Counted from the stretch's first letter, positions 17,182-33,198 are shown. The stretch: 64,000 bases of DNA from Planctomycetota bacterium (GCA_028823345.1 JAPKBR010000001.1:1-64000); one strand, 5' to 3'. A program made the numbers and translations. The notes: generated from the sequence alone by a model not told the origin.

Positions 17182-17425
17182 GCGGCGCGACCCTGCGTCC
17201 TGGCTTGGCCTAACGTTCACTGGAAACTAGAACCGATCACGAGGATGACACGGGAGCGCCGTGGGCCCCTGATCCGTGCGCGCATGCGCCGGGCAGAGGA
17301 CCATAGCGCGCCAGAACCGGTCTCCCGATCCGGATGCATATCCTGGCTGCGATCGCGGCCAGGACTCTTGCCCGCTCACGCGGGTTGCTGTTTGGCCCCT
17401 GGGTCACGAGCGAAGAGAACAAGGG

Positions 17426-17510
<85 letters not shown>

Positions 17511-17640
17511 TTCCCTGGGGCTTGCTCCTCGGCCACTGGCCAGGGCAAGGCAACCACCGCAATCCGGCTCGAGGTTCCAGTTCCCCCGGACCGAGCTTTA
17601 TGCGCGCCATAAGCATCGGACGCCCGCGAGCCGAACAACG

Positions 17641-17714
17641 GCGGGTGTAGTTCAATGGTAGAACGACAGCTTTCCAAGCTGTACACGAGGGTTCGATTCC
17701 CTCCACCCGCTCCA
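17641..17714 (+). tRNA. glyT: tRNA-Gly (UCC)
   Basis: 74 nt. Acceptor GCGGGTG/CACCCGC, anticodon stem ACAGC/GCTGT, loop TTTCCAA giving TCC. CCA is encoded. Confidence 0.97.
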
Positions 17715-17839
17715 TTTTCCCGGCCCCTCACTGCGATGGGCCGCGCTGCCTGGTCCAACCGACCAGCGCCCCCCCTAAGTCCCCGTGATCTGACGAGCAC
17801 CCTCGCCACATGCCCTCTTGGGCTTGGCGAGGACGGCAA

Positions 17840-17914
17840 GCTGCTGTAGCTCAGTGGTAGAGCACTTCATTGGTAATGAAGAGGTCATGGGTTCAAATCC
17901 CATCAGCAGCTCCA
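17840..17914 (+). tRNA. thrT: tRNA-Thr (GGU)
   Basis: 75 nt. Acceptor GCTGCTG/CAGCAGC, anticodon stem CTTCA/TGAAG, loop TTGGTAA giving GGT. CCA is encoded. Last tRNA before tuf, 264 bp upstream of its start. Confidence 0.97.
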
Positions 17915-18178
17915 CAGCCACCCCTTCCTCGTCATCCCCCCTCAATGCCCCACAAGAGTCACCCTCTAGGGGCAGCGAATTCTTTACAACATCAAATCTT
18001 CACCCCATGCCTGGGATCCTCCGGGCTTGGGGAGGTCAGTTGGACGCAAGTCCCGCTGATCGACGTATGGCCTCGGTCGTGCGTCAAAACCGTTCTGTAG
18101 CCTGTCGCTGCAGGGCATCTTTAACACACCTTCAAGTAAAACCCCGGGCTGCGGCCCACTAGGCAAGGACCTATTCAG

Positions 18179-19390
<1,212 letters not shown>

Positions 19391-19423
19391 TCGAGCCATA
19401 GATCGAATCGGCATGAGACCGAG

Positions 19424-19466
19424 TTGTTGGGGATCGGAGCGTTCCCCAGCAATCACTTAAGGGGAA
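19424..19466 (+). promoter_or_regulatory. Overlapping hairpins between tuf and rpmG
   Basis: A 10-bp stem (TTGTTGGGGA at 19424-19433 with TCCCCAGCAA at 19443-19452) competes with a second pairing of TTCCCC (19442-19447) with GGGGAA (19461-19466). The two are mutually exclusive. No T-run follows, so this could be an attenuator or processing site rather than a plain terminator. Confidence 0.4.
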
Positions 19467-19548
19467 TGGTGGGGAGCGCAACATTGCGACCCTCCACCTG
19501 CCCCCAGCGCTCCGCCCTCCTCCAACCAACCGTCGACAAGGCCCCACC

Positions 19549-19707
19549 ATGAAGGTCAAGGAACGATACGTCTTTCTCGAGTGCACCAAGTGCCGCAACC
19601 GCAACTACACGACGCATAAGCGTCTCAAGGCTGCGTACAAGCTCGAGAAGAAGAAGTACTGCCGCTTTTGTCGGGAGCACGTCAGTCACAGGGAAAAGAA
19701 ACTCTAG
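19549..19707 (+). CDS. rpmG: 50S ribosomal protein L33 (zinc-binding form)
   Basis: 52 residues ([20 protein letters not shown] to SHREKKL). Two CxxC pairs, Cys12/Cys15 and Cys38/Cys41, form the zinc ribbon of the C+ type of L33. L33 binds near the E site of the large subunit. It lies between tuf and secE, the usual bacterial position. Confidence 0.95.
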   Translation: MKVKERYVFLECTKCRNRNYTTHKRLKAAYKLEKKKYCRFCREHVSHREKKL

Positions 19708-19876
19708 AGGCGTTTGCCTGCCGCACAGCTGGGTTTGATCCAGGGCGACCCCCCCGAATGTCGGGGCGCCTGGAAATCAGCCCACCCTCTGCGGTCCCCA
19801 GCCGACCTGACCTCCCACACACCTAGTCACCCGCCGCCCGCTCACCTGAGCAAGGCGGCCAACCCCAACCGAACAC

Positions 19877-20305
19877 ATGGCCTACAAAAAAGATCAAGGA
19901 CGTATGGCGCGAATGACCGTTTTCTGGTCGATCGCCGTTCTGGTGTTATATGGCTGCACGTCGTTGCACGCGACCTTGCAGGGCATGGGCAATCTTGCCG
20001 ACCCCTTGGGTGGCATGGGCCGTATCCCGTTGATCGGTGTGGTCCCGAACCTGGCCCTGGTGATTTCTATCCTGGCCGGCCTTTTGGGCCTGTGGCTGCT
20101 TTATCGCTGGGAACAAAAACCCAAGAACGCGGACTTGCTGATCGAAACCGAAGCCGAGCTTCGCAAGGTCACCTGGCCCACGATCGACGAGGCTGTTGAT
20201 TCTTCTCTGGTCGTCGCTGGAACCGTGTTGTTCCTGATGACCTTCATCGCTGGCGCGGACTGGTTCCTCGGTCGCCTAGCTCAACGCATCTTGATGGGGG
20301 GCTAG
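19877..20305 (+). CDS. secE: Preprotein translocase subunit SecE (enlarged, extra membrane helices)
   Basis: 142 residues, against about 60 in the minimal form. The diagnostic core is near the C-terminus: ETEAELRKVTWPT (residues 91-102), followed by one membrane helix (about 110-130). Two additional hydrophobic segments precede it (about 13-30 and 52-76). E. coli SecE is also three-helix, so the form is not unique. It works with SecY (encoded at 45849) in the inner-membrane translocon. It lies directly before nusG, as is usual. Confidence 0.92.
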   Translation: MAYKKDQGRMARMTVFWSIAVLVLYGCTSLHATLQGMGNLADPLGGMGRIPLIGVVPNLALVISILAGLLGLWLLYRWEQKPKNADLLIETEAELRKVTWPTIDEAVDSSLVVAGTVLFLMTFIAGADWFLGRLAQRILMGG

Positions 20306-20313
20306 GAGCACGC

Positions 20314-20865
20314 ATGGCGTACAAGTGGTTTTTCCTGAGGTGTCAGTCCGGTCGCGAGAAGCGCATCCGGCAGAATGCCGAACAGCGTCTCAAGATGGCT
20401 GGTCTGGAGGATTTGATTCCCCAGGTGCTGGTCCCCTTCGAGTTGGTCACCGACCTGCGTCGTGGCAAGAAGAAGGTCGTAGAGAAAAAGCTCTACCCCG
20501 GCTACTTGATGGTCCAGGCAGATCTGGACTCTCCTGATGACGTACGCGTGATTCAGGCGCGAAACACCCTGCGCACCGTTGACGGTCTGCGCGATTTCTT
20601 GGGCAGCCGCGGCGAGCCCACATCAATCACCGAAGCCGAAGTGACCTCGATTCTATCGAGGATGCAGGATTCGGAAAGTCGTCCCCAGGTCTCCATCGGC
20701 CTGAACAAAGGGGACATGGTACGAATCAACACTGGGCCCTTTGACGGCTTCGATGGAGCCGTCGAGGAGATCGACCCGGAGAGCGGAACGGTGAAAATCA
20801 CCGTGACTATCTTCGGTCGACCTACGCCCGTCGACCTTAAGTATTGGGAAGTAGAGGCTGTCTAA
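20314..20865 (+). CDS. nusG: Transcription termination/antitermination factor NusG
   Basis: 183 residues. NGN domain (KWFFLRCQSGREKRIRQ, then KKKVVEKKLYPGYLMV) followed by a C-terminal KOW domain (GDMVRINTGPFDGFDGAVEEID). It binds RNA polymerase and links it to Rho or ribosomal S10. A TAGGAG ribosome-binding site precedes the ATG. The stop is immediately followed by rplK. Confidence 0.97.
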   Translation: MAYKWFFLRCQSGREKRIRQNAEQRLKMAGLEDLIPQVLVPFELVTDLRRGKKKVVEKKLYPGYLMVQADLDSPDDVRVIQARNTLRTVDGLRDFLGSRGEPTSITEAEVTSILSRMQDSESRPQVSIGLNKGDMVRINTGPFDGFDGAVEEIDPESGTVKITVTIFGRPTPVDLKYWEVEAV

Positions 20866-21291
20866 ATGGCAAAAGAAGTCACAGGCAAAATTAAACTGCA
20901 ATGTCCCGCCGGCCAGGCAACCCCTGCGCCTCCGGTAGGCCCTGCACTCGGCTCTCACGGTGTCAACATCGGAGAATTCGTCAAGCGCTTCAACGACGCT
21001 ACACGCGATCAGAACGGGATGATTATCCCGGTAGAAATCAGCGTCTATGCGGACCGCACTTTTGACTTCATCCTGAAGTCTCCTCCGGCAGCTGTGCTGC
21101 TGAAGAAGGCTGCTGGTGTGGCCAAGGGCGCTGGTGAAGTTGGAACGCAAATCGTCGGCAAGGTCTCCATGGCCCAGGTCGAGGAAATCGCAACCATAAA
21201 AATGAACGACCTCAACGCTCGGGATATGGAGCATGCCTGCCGCATTATCGCTGGCACTGCACGCTCGTCCGGTATCGAGGTAGAAGGCTGA
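20866..21291 (+). CDS. rplK: 50S ribosomal protein L11
   Basis: 141 residues with the classical pattern: Pro-rich [18 protein letters not shown] near the N-terminus and [13 protein letters not shown] in the middle. It binds the GTPase-associated centre of 23S rRNA. It directly abuts nusG and is followed after one base by rplA. Confidence 0.97.
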   Translation: MAKEVTGKIKLQCPAGQATPAPPVGPALGSHGVNIGEFVKRFNDATRDQNGMIIPVEISVYADRTFDFILKSPPAAVLLKKAAGVAKGAGEVGTQIVGKVSMAQVEEIATIKMNDLNARDMEHACRIIAGTARSSGIEVEG

Positions 21292-21292
21292 T

Positions 21293-21979
21293 ATGACCAA
21301 GCACAGCAAGCGATTTATTCAGGCCGCCGCAAAGGTGGACCGCGAACAGGACTACTCCCCGGCTGAAGCCTTTGACCTGCTCAAGGGCCTCCCCGCAGCC
21401 AAGTTCGATGAGACCTTCGAGGTCGCCATCCGTCTGGGCATTGATCCGCGCAAATCGGACCAGTTGGTCCGTGGAGCCGTGTCCTTGCCTAAGGGTCTTG
21501 GTAAGAAGGTGTTCATCGCCGTCTTTGCCGAGGGCGATAAGGCTGAGGCAGCCAAGGAAGCGGGGGCCGATGTTGTCGGCTCTGCGGACTTGGCCGAGCG
21601 GATCCAAGGCGGTTGGATGGACTTTGACGTGGTGATCGCCAGCCCCGACATGATGAAACATGTGGGACGGCTGGGTAAGGTTCTGGGCCCTCAGGGCAAG
21701 ATGCCTTCGCCTAAATCCGGCACCGTGACTGCTGATGTGGCCCAGGCGGTCACAGATTTCAAAGCAGGTAAGGTCGAATTCCGCACCGATGCGGGCGGCA
21801 ATGTGCACGCCCCTCTCGGCAAGCGCTCCTTCGACACCAACGATCTGGTCGCCAACCTTGGCGCCTTTTTGGACCACGTGACCGGCATGCGCCCTGCAGC
21901 CGTGAAGGGGGTCTTCGTTCGCAAGATTAGCGTCTCGACCACTATGGGTCCCGGCGCCACCATCCAATACGGAGGCTGA
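21293..21979 (+). CDS. rplA: 50S ribosomal protein L1
   Basis: 228 residues. Signatures include the RKSDQLVRGAVSLPKGLGK stretch and LGPQGKMPSPKSGT. It forms the mobile L1 stalk at the E site and in many bacteria represses the L11-L1 mRNA. It is followed after 3 bp by rplJ. Confidence 0.97.
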   Translation: MTKHSKRFIQAAAKVDREQDYSPAEAFDLLKGLPAAKFDETFEVAIRLGIDPRKSDQLVRGAVSLPKGLGKKVFIAVFAEGDKAEAAKEAGADVVGSADLAERIQGGWMDFDVVIASPDMMKHVGRLGKVLGPQGKMPSPKSGTVTADVAQAVTDFKAGKVEFRTDAGGNVHAPLGKRSFDTNDLVANLGAFLDHVTGMRPAAVKGVFVRKISVSTTMGPGATIQYGG

Positions 21980-21982
21980 ATC

Positions 21983-22531
21983 GTGCCTAACATCATCAAT
22001 CAAATGGTTTCCGCCGACCTGGCGGGAATGCTCGACGGAGCAGACGGCATGCTCTTCGTGACCTATGCTGGTCTGACCGTCGCTGAAGACGAAGCTCTGC
22101 GTACCAAGCTCAATGGGCATGGCCTGCGCATGCGCATGGTCCGCAACAGCCTTCTTCGTCGTCTGCTCGCTGAGCAAGGCGTCGAGTTGGATGGGGCCGC
22201 TCTTCAGGGCAACACCGGTATGGTGGCCTGCGGCACCGAAGAGCTGATCAACGCGGCCAAGTCCTTCAGTGACGAGGACTTCAAGGCCCTGCGTAAGGAT
22301 GGCAAGCTAGCCATCAAGGCAGCCTTCTTTGAAGGTGAAGTGATGGGCTCTAACGATGCCAAAGCACTTGCCAACTTGCCGGATCGCGACACGGTCAATG
22401 CCATGCTGCTTGGCGTCATCTCTGGTCCGGCCCGCGGCCTGGCTTCGGTGATCAACGCAGTACCCTCGGGCTTGGCCCGGGTTCTACAGGCACACATCGA
22501 TGGCCAAGGCGAAAGCCAAAGCGACGACTGA
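21983..22531 (+). CDS. rplJ: 50S ribosomal protein L10
   Basis: 182 residues, starting at GTG 21983, 3 bp after the rplA stop. The L10 N-terminal domain contains LRTKLNGHGLRMRMVRNSLLRR. The C-terminal helix that binds L12 dimers ends in GESQSDD. The near-overlap with rplA leaves no room for the separate L10 leader that regulates rplJ-rplL in E. coli. Confidence 0.95.
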   Translation: MPNIINQMVSADLAGMLDGADGMLFVTYAGLTVAEDEALRTKLNGHGLRMRMVRNSLLRRLLAEQGVELDGAALQGNTGMVACGTEELINAAKSFSDEDFKALRKDGKLAIKAAFFEGEVMGSNDAKALANLPDRDTVNAMLLGVISGPARGLASVINAVPSGLARVLQAHIDGQGESQSDD

Positions 22532-22684
22532 TTCATGACTGAAGGGGCAGGGCGTTCAAGCGTCTTGTTCCGACCTAACTTCCACACGTGGGCTTGCCCG
22601 CGTGACACAACCCCCTGAAGCTGGCGGATGGGCCGCCAGCACCGACGAGCAACTAGTAACTCATCTCAAACGAGAAATAGCACC

Positions 22685-23083
22685 ATGTCCGAAGAGACCA
22701 CCACGATTGAGCTCGACACAGAGCTGAAGGCTATCGCTGATCAACTGAGCGGTTTGACCCTTATGCAAGCTTCGCAGCTTGTTAAGTTCCTTGAGGATGA
22801 GTGGGGCGTTAGCGCCGCCGCTCCCGCAGCCGCTGCATCAGCAGCACCGGCAGCCGCCGAAGAAGAGGAGAAGACGTCTTTCGACGTGATCCTCGAGAGC
22901 GTCGGCGGCAACAAGATTTCCGTGATCAAGGAAGTCCGCGCGATCACCGGTCTTGGCCTCAAGGAGGCCAAAGGCCTGGTCGATGCGGCTCCCAAGCCGG
23001 TCAAGGAAGGGGTCTCCAAGGAAGAGGCCGAAGAAATCAAGACCAAGCTCGAAGGCACCGGTGCCTCCGTCAAGATCGACTGA
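22685..23083 (+). CDS. rplL: 50S ribosomal protein L7/L12
   Basis: 132 residues from ATG 22685. The frame opens at 22628, but the upstream residues do not fit the family. N-terminal dimerisation helix, Ala/Pro-rich hinge (about 44-58), then the factor-binding C-terminal domain ([33 protein letters not shown] in sequence). It forms the flexible stalk that recruits EF-Tu and EF-G. A 153-bp gap separates it from rplJ. Confidence 0.97.
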   Translation: MSEETTTIELDTELKAIADQLSGLTLMQASQLVKFLEDEWGVSAAAPAAAASAAPAAAEEEEKTSFDVILESVGGNKISVIKEVRAITGLGLKEAKGLVDAAPKPVKEGVSKEEAEEIKTKLEGTGASVKID

Positions 23084-23090
23084 TTCTCGC

Positions 23091-23118
23091 TGCCTCCCCC
23101 GGGGAACCGGTGGGGGCA
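23091..23118 (+). terminator. Candidate attenuator hairpin after rplL
   Basis: TGCCTCCCCC pairs with GGTGGGGGCA (one wobble, one mismatch) around an 8-nt loop, 8 bp after the rplL stop. No T-run follows, so partial termination or RNA processing is more likely than full termination. Confidence 0.4.
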
Positions 23119-23291
23119 ACGCATCCTTGTCATCTTGCATTCGGATAGCCGACTCCTTCCCAGACCTCTGGGCTCCACCCCCTTGGGACGTTCTGAAACC
23201 GCTAATTTGCGGAATCGGGACGTTGCTCTGGGGCCGGTATATTCCAGAGGTATGCGGCGGAGTGGCAACTGCCGGGCTCCATGGGCGGGCT

Positions 23292-23333
23292 CCAGCCAGG
23301 ATTCAGCTCTCCGGAGCTTAATCCAGCCAGGAT
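23292..23333 (+). repeat. Hairpin flanked by 11-bp direct repeats in the rplL-rpoB gap
   Basis: GGATTCAGCTC (23299-23309) and GAGCTTAATCC (23314-23324) form a stem with one mismatch around a TCCG tetraloop. The direct repeat CCAGCCAGGAT overlaps both edges (23292-23302 and 23323-23333). It resembles a mobile-palindrome footprint or a regulatory stem. No other copy was noticed in this window. Confidence 0.6.
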
Positions 23334-23775
23334 CACCCCTCCTCCATGGCTCCTGGCCCGATTCCCTCCTTCCGGATTTATCTGGAGAGGGCACGGCCCG
23401 CTCCTCGGAACGGGAATTGCCAAAAATGCCCTCCTTCACTATTATGCCGGGCGGTCTGAGTGCCCCTTTTCTGCTCGGACCCTCTCGGTCCATATTGAGT
23501 ATGGCGAGGCTGAGTCAGCCGCGTCCCATTCTGCATGGCCACTTCCCGTGCGGCAACCAAGCCAAGGTTGTCACGTCCAGTGAGCCTAGTCTGTCGGATG
23601 GCCTGCAAAGGTCATCTCTACGATCCCAAACCACAAGTCGGGCGTTGCCATGCCCTCCGACTTTTTTCCCGTTGACCCCTGTCGTTCAGCCTCTCGGCTT
23701 GCAGCAGGGATCTCCGCATGGTGCCCAAACCCCCTTCCACGCACCCACCCCCCAGGGTGCCGGAGTGTTGACGCT

Positions 23776-26700
23776 ATGACCAATCAACCCGGCCGCATTG
23801 CGGATCCGACTGTCTCCACCAAGGTATTCGGCCGCGTCACGGAAATTGAGTCCCTCCCGAACCTCACGGAGATCCAAACCGAGGCGTATGAAACGTTCCT
23901 CGGAGCGGACACGCCTCCTGGTTCGCGTCCCGTCCAAGGTTTGGAAGCCCTCTTGCACGAGGTCTTCCCTATTTACTCGTACGACAAGACCATGTGCCTT
24001 GAGTACATCGGCTACGAGTTGGGACGTCCGCGCTATGACATTGAAGAATGTCGCCATTTGCGCATGACCCACGGCTTCCCGTTCCGGGTACGCCTGCGCT
24101 TGATCAAGCCCGAGCCCATCGAGGAAGAGGTCTACCTTGGGGAGCTCCCGATCATGCGTGGTGGTGGCGAGTTCATCATCAACGGCAGTGAGCGAGTGAT
24201 CGTGAGCCAGCTGCACCGTTCGCCCGGTGTGGATTTCATCGTGGACAACGATGCGGACCGTGCCTTGCATTCTTGCTGGATCATTCCCGAGCGTGGTAGC
24301 TGGATCGAGCTGAACGTCACGAAGAAGGAAATCCTTCAGATCCGGATCGACCAGTCCGGCAAGTTCTCCGCAGTGACCTTCCTGCGTGCCTTGGACGAGG
24401 ACCTGGGCACGGACCAGGCCTTGATGCGTGAGTTCTATCCCACCAAGGTGATCAAGAAAACCAAGTCCACCACGGAAAACGCTTTCGCCAAGAAAGTCAC
24501 TGACCGGATTGCGGTGGGGGACATTGTTGTGCTCAAGACCGGCGAAGTCCTGGTGCCTTCAGGCATGCCGATTCCCGAAACGGCCGCCCTTGAAATTGCC
24601 GCCAGTCAGCTGGCCGAAGTCGAGATCATCGACGCCAACATCGCTGACCTGGATATGCTGATTCTGAACAGCATGCACGCCGATCCCTCGGTGCGCAGCC
24701 ATGAGGATGCCCTGCTTGAGATCTACAAGCGCTTGCGTCCCGGCAACCCGCAGCAGCTAGAGAAGGCTCGCGAGCTGTTTCACGAGAAGTTCTACGATCC
24801 CCAGCGCTATCGTCTGGGCCGCGTAGGCCGCTTCCGCCTCAACCGGAAATTCAGTCAGGTCATCGACGAGGCCGTACAGGTCCTCCAGCCCCAAGACATC
24901 CTGAACTCGGTCAAGTACCTGGTCGGGTTGCGCAAGGGCGAGGGTGAGATCGACGACATTGACAACCTCGGTAACCGCCGGGTGCGCACGATCGCCGAAC
25001 TGGCTGGCGAGGAGTTCCGCAAGGGTCTGCTCAAGCTGCGCCGCACCGCTCAGGAACGTATGAACCTGGAAGACCGCGAGAAGGTCAAGCCCCGGGAGTT
25101 GATCAACTCCAAGACGTTCTCCAGCGCCGTGGACTATTTCTTCGGCCGCTCGGAACTGTCCCAGGTCGTGGACCAGGCAAACCCTCTGAGCCAGTTGGCC
25201 CACGAACGCCGTCTATCGGCCTTGGGCCCGGGAGGCCTGAACCGTAAGCGCGCCGGCTTCGACGTGCGTGACGTTCACCTTTCCCACTACGGACGCCTTT
25301 GCCCGATTGAGACCCCCGAGGGTGCAAACATCGGCTTGATCTCATCCCTGGCCCTGTACTCCAAGTTGGATCCCTACGGGTTCTTGACCTCGCCCTACCG
25401 CGAGGTCGTCAAAGGCCGTGTCACCGAAACGGTGCGCTACCTTCGAGCCGACGAGGAATTGGGAATGGTCATGGTCCCCGCCGACGTGTTGGTGGACGAC
25501 AAGGGCCAAATCACCCAGGACCGCGTGCTGGCCCGTCGAGACGGGGACAACGTAGAAGTGGATCCCGGCGAAGTGAACTACGTCGATGTATCTCCCAAGC
25601 AGATCATTGGCATCTCCGCCTCCTTGATTCCGTTCCTCGAGCACGATGACGCTAACCGGGCCTTGATGGGCTCGAACATGCAGCGTCAAGCAGTGCCCTT
25701 GATGATTCCCGAAGTGCCCATCGTGGGCACGGGCATGGAGAAAGAGGTCAGTCAGAACTCGAACATCCCGCTCTTTGCCCGCAACGGCGGCACGGTTGAG
25801 TACGCAGACAGTCGCGTGATCATCGTCGGCGACGACGAGTATCACCTGACCAAATTCCGTGGGATGAACGAGCGCACCACTCAGAACCACCGCCCTATGG
25901 TGCGGACCGGTGATGAGGTTCAGAAGGGCGACCTTCTGGCCGACGGCGCTTCCAGTCACCATGGCGAGCTTGCCCTGGGTAAGAACCTCGTGGTGGCTTT
26001 CATGCCCTGGGACGGTTTCAACTACGAGGATGCCATCCTGGTCTCCGAGCGATTGGTGCGCGATGACGTCTTCACCTCGATTCACATCGAGGAGTACGAG
26101 GTCGAAATTCGCGAGACCAAGCTGGGCAAAGAGGAATTCACCCCTGACATCCCCAACGTGGGCGAAGGCGCGCTCGCCAACTTGGACGAGTCGGGCATGA
26201 TCCGCGTCGGAACCTTTGTTGAAGCTGGCGATATGCTGGTCGGTAAGGTTGCGCCCAAGTCCAAGAGCGAGCTGACCCCCGAGGAGAAGCTGTTGCACGC
26301 GATCTTCGGTAAGGCCGGTGTGGACGTGAAGAACGCCAGCTTGACCATGCCTCCCGGTTCCCGCGGAGTGGTCATCGATGCACGCAAATTCTCCCGTCGG
26401 GTCAACCTGACGGACGAAGAGCGCATGCAAACCCTGAACGTGATTCGCGACGCAGAGATGAGCTTCTTGGCCGCCCTGCGCGAGAACACGGCGGTCATGC
26501 TGGGCAAGGTTCAAGAGAGCCTCAAGACTGAAATTCAAGACGACATGACAGGTACGGCCTTTGCCCTTGACGACACCTCGACTTATGACGAGTTGCGCCG
26601 GGTCAAGGTTCTCAGCCAGCAAGCTGCGGAGAACGCCGACGAAGGCGAAGCTCGCGTGGCTGCCCTGCGTGCCATTCACGAGTCTACGGTCAAGATCGAA

Positions 26701-27513
26701 GCCCGCGAGGCTGAGAAAAACCGGATCGTCAACCGCCTTAGCCGCGGCGACGAACTGCCCACGGGCGTGCTGGAAATGATCAAGATCTATGTTGCCACCA
26801 AGCGCAACATCTCGGTGGGAGACAAGATGGCTGGGCGGCACGGCAACAAGGGTGTCATCAGTAAGGTCTGTCCCCTCGAGGACATGCCCTACCTGCCCGA
26901 CGGCCGGCCCGTGGACATCGTGCTTAACCCCCTCGGCGTTCCCAGTCGTATGAACGTGGGACAGATCCTTGAAACCCACCTGGGTTTCGCGGCTCACAAG
27001 CTGGGGATTCGTTGCTACACGCCAGCCTTCGACGGTGCCACGGAAGAGGAGATCGCCAAGGTCCTTTCGGACGCGGACATGCCCGCCGATGCCAAGTTCG
27101 AACTCTTTGACGGCCGTACTGGCGTTCCCTTCGAGCAAAGGGTCACGGTCGGCATCATGTACATGCTGAAGCTGCACCACTTGGTTGACGAGAAGGTGCA
27201 CGCCCGGGCCACTGGCCCCTACAGCCTGATCACACAACAACCCCTCGGAGGTAAAGCACGCTTCGGCGGCCAGCGCTTCGGAGAAATGGAAGTCTGGGCC
27301 CTCGAGGCCTATGGCGCAGCGTCGATCCTGCAGGAACTCCTGACTGTGAAGTCGGATGATGTAGACGGCCGCACCAAGATTTACGAGTCGATGGTCAAGG
27401 GCCTCAACGTTTTGGAGCCCGGCACGCCGGTTTCCTTCGAGGTGCTGACTAACGAGATCCGGGGCTTGGGCCTCAACATGCAGCTTCACAAGAAGTCCGC
27501 TGCGACGCTTTGA
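23776..27513 (+). CDS. rpoB: DNA-directed RNA polymerase subunit beta
   Basis: 1245 residues from ATG 23776 ([20 protein letters not shown]). The frame opens at 23650, but that extension is not family-like. The rifampicin-pocket region reads [27 protein letters not shown]. Residues equivalent to E. coli Gln513, Asp516, His526 and Ser531 are kept, which suggests rifampicin sensitivity; Asn518 is Ala here. Catalytic regions [14 protein letters not shown] and [24 protein letters not shown] are present. It pairs with rpoC 56 bp downstream. Confidence 0.98.
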   Translation: MTNQPGRIADPTVSTKVFGRVTEIESLPNLTEIQTEAYETFLGADTPPGSRPVQGLEALLHEVFPIYSYDKTMCLEYIGYELGRPRYDIEECRHLRMTHGFPFRVRLRLIKPEPIEEEVYLGELPIMRGGGEFIINGSERVIVSQLHRSPGVDFIVDNDADRALHSCWIIPERGSWIELNVTKKEILQIRIDQSGKFSAVTFLRALDEDLGTDQALMREFYPTKVIKKTKSTTENAFAKKVTDRIAVGDIVVLKTGEVLVPSGMPIPETAALEIAASQLAEVEIIDANIADLDMLILNSMHADPSVRSHEDALLEIYKRLRPGNPQQLEKARELFHEKFYDPQRYRLGRVGRFRLNRKFSQVIDEAVQVLQPQDILNSVKYLVGLRKGEGEIDDIDNLGNRRVRTIAELAGEEFRKGLLKLRRTAQERMNLEDREKVKPRELINSKTFSSAVDYFFGRSELSQVVDQANPLSQLAHERRLSALGPGGLNRKRAGFDVRDVHLSHYGRLCPIETPEGANIGLISSLALYSKLDPYGFLTSPYREVVKGRVTETVRYLRADEELGMVMVPADVLVDDKGQITQDRVLARRDGDNVEVDPGEVNYVDVSPKQIIGISASLIPFLEHDDANRALMGSNMQRQAVPLMIPEVPIVGTGMEKEVSQNSNIPLFARNGGTVEYADSRVIIVGDDEYHLTKFRGMNERTTQNHRPMVRTGDEVQKGDLLADGASSHHGELALGKNLVVAFMPWDGFNYEDAILVSERLVRDDVFTSIHIEEYEVEIRETKLGKEEFTPDIPNVGEGALANLDESGMIRVGTFVEAGDMLVGKVAPKSKSELTPEEKLLHAIFGKAGVDVKNASLTMPPGSRGVVIDARKFSRRVNLTDEERMQTLNVIRDAEMSFLAALRENTAVMLGKVQESLKTEIQDDMTGTAFALDDTSTYDELRRVKVLSQQAAENADEGEARVAALRAIHESTVKIEAREAEKNRIVNRLSRGDELPTGVLEMIKIYVATKRNISVGDKMAGRHGNKGVISKVCPLEDMPYLPDGRPVDIVLNPLGVPSRMNVGQILETHLGFAAHKLGIRCYTPAFDGATEEEIAKVLSDADMPADAKFELFDGRTGVPFEQRVTVGIMYMLKLHHLVDEKVHARATGPYSLITQQPLGGKARFGGQRFGEMEVWALEAYGAASILQELLTVKSDDVDGRTKIYESMVKGLNVLEPGTPVSFEVLTNEIRGLGLNMQLHKKSAATL

Positions 27514-27569
27514 TGACCTGCACTGCATAACTGGCCCCCCGATCAATTAGCTCAACAAGGAAACCTCCC

Positions 27570-32129
<4,560 letters not shown>

Positions 32130-32163
32130 CCTATTCCGATGCAGGAAACCTCGCCATAGGTAC

Positions 32164-32191
32164 TTGACGGCGGGCTCCTGCTCCCTAGAAT
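32164..32191 (+). promoter_or_regulatory. Sigma70-type promoter before rpsL
   Basis: TTGACG (32164-32169), 16-bp spacer, TAGAAT (32186-32191), about 100 bp before rpsL. It makes the str genes independent of rpoBC. Confidence 0.65.
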
Positions 32192-32287
32192 CTTTGCCCC
32201 CCGAGGTCTTTTCGCTCCGCGAGCAGACCATCAAGAAGCCCACTACTTAGTGGCCCCGCTGGCCCAACGGCCAGCACGACCTTACCA

Positions 32288-32662
32288 ATGCCCACGATCA
32301 ACCAACTCATCCGCAAGGGACGCAAGAAGCCGATCAAACGGTCCAAGTCTCCTGTTCTGGAATCATGCCCCCACAAGCGGGGCGTCTGCCTCCAGGTCAA
32401 GACCCAGACCCCCAAGAAGCCCAACTCGGCTTTGCGGAAGACCGCTCGTGTGCGTCTTTCGAACGGTAAGGAAGTCACCGCCTACATCGGCGGCGAAGGC
32501 CACAACCTCCAAGAGCACAGCGTTGTGCTGATCCGGGGTGGTCGTGTTCGTGACCTTCCTGGTGTGCGTTATCACATCGTTCGCGGCACCCTTGACACCT
32601 CAGGCGTCGACGACCGTAAGGCTGGACGCTCTAAGTACGGCTGCAAGCGTCCCAAGTCCTGA
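32288..32662 (+). CDS. rpsL: 30S ribosomal protein S12, natural Arg88
   Basis: 124 residues, collinear with E. coli S12. Decoding-centre loop [11 protein letters not shown] keeps Lys43 and Lys44. The second decoding loop reads [13 protein letters not shown], so residue 88 is Arg (CGT at 32549-32551) where E. coli has Lys88. In E. coli and mycobacteria K88R in S12 gives streptomycin resistance. First gene after the promoter at 32164 and followed by rpsG. Confidence 0.98.
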   Translation: MPTINQLIRKGRKKPIKRSKSPVLESCPHKRGVCLQVKTQTPKKPNSALRKTARVRLSNGKEVTAYIGGEGHNLQEHSVVLIRGGRVRDLPGVRYHIVRGTLDTSGVDDRKAGRSKYGCKRPKS

Positions 32663-32697
32663 ACGCATTAGAACAATCTAGTCCAGAGCAATAAGCT

Positions 32698-33171
32698 ATG
32701 CCCCGTAACTACAAATCAACCGCTGTTCTGCAGCGCCCCGACCCTAAATTCCAGTCGATGCTCGCCACCAAGATCATCAACGCCATCATGCTGGACGGTA
32801 AGAAGAGCACCGCTCAAAAGGTGTTCTACGATGCCCTTGACCTTGCTTCCAAGAAGCTCCCGGAAGTGGAGCAAGAGGAGATCTTCACCACGGCGATCGA
32901 AAACGCCAAGCCCGCTGTCGAAGTGCGCTCCAAGCGCGTCGGTGGTGCGAACTACCAGATTCCTCGGGAAGTCAAGCGCGCCCGTCAGCAGGCCCTGGCC
33001 ATCCGTTGGGTGATCGACAACAGCCGGAAGAAGAAGGGCAAGCCCATGCGCGAACGTCTTTCGGAAGAATTGGTGGACGCCTATAACGGTACCGGTGCTT
33101 CGGTGCAGTGGAAAGAGAACGTGCACAAGATGGCGGATGCCAACAAGGCCTACGCTCACTTCGGTCGCTAG
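32698..33171 (+). CDS. rpsG: 30S ribosomal protein S7
   Basis: 157 residues. Typical stretches are the start MPRNYKSTA, LDGKKSTAQKVFYDAL, KPAVEVRSKRVGGANYQIP and RWVIDNSRKKKGKPMRERLSEE. It nucleates the 30S head at the 3' major domain of 16S rRNA, near helix 31 and the P/E sites. It is followed by two strong hairpins, so the str operon ends here rather than continuing to the EF-G gene. Confidence 0.98.
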   Translation: MPRNYKSTAVLQRPDPKFQSMLATKIINAIMLDGKKSTAQKVFYDALDLASKKLPEVEQEEIFTTAIENAKPAVEVRSKRVGGANYQIPREVKRARQQALAIRWVIDNSRKKKGKPMRERLSEELVDAYNGTGASVQWKENVHKMADANKAYAHFGR

Positions 33172-33179
33172 TTCGATTG

Positions 33180-33198
33180 CTCTGGTCAAGGACCAGAG
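33180..33198 (+). terminator. Hairpin directly after rpsG
   Basis: Perfect 8-bp stem CTCTGGTC / GACCAGAG with an AAG loop, 8 bp after the stop. There is no T-run. It may protect the 3' end or assist the terminator that follows. Confidence 0.5.

Larger units (their letters stand above)
23084..23775. other. Long structured gap between rplL and rpoB
   Basis: 692 bp with no convincing gene; ORFs here lack family resemblance. It contains an early hairpin just after rplL (23091-23118), a small CCGC/GCGG hairpin (23199-23212) and a strong hairpin flanked by direct repeats (23292-23333). In E. coli this spot holds an attenuator and RNase III site that tune rpoBC. Here it is about twice as long. No clear sigma70 promoter was found by eye. 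Confidence 0.6.

Noticed and set aside
19714-20199. 161-residue ORF between rpmG and secE
   Set aside because: It overlaps secE in another frame and shows no family signature; the SecE frame carries the ELRKVTWPT motif.
23135-23779. 214-residue ORF filling the rplL-rpoB gap
   Set aside because: Pro/Ser/Arg-rich composition, no recognisable domain, and it runs across strong hairpins. More likely an open frame in a leader region.
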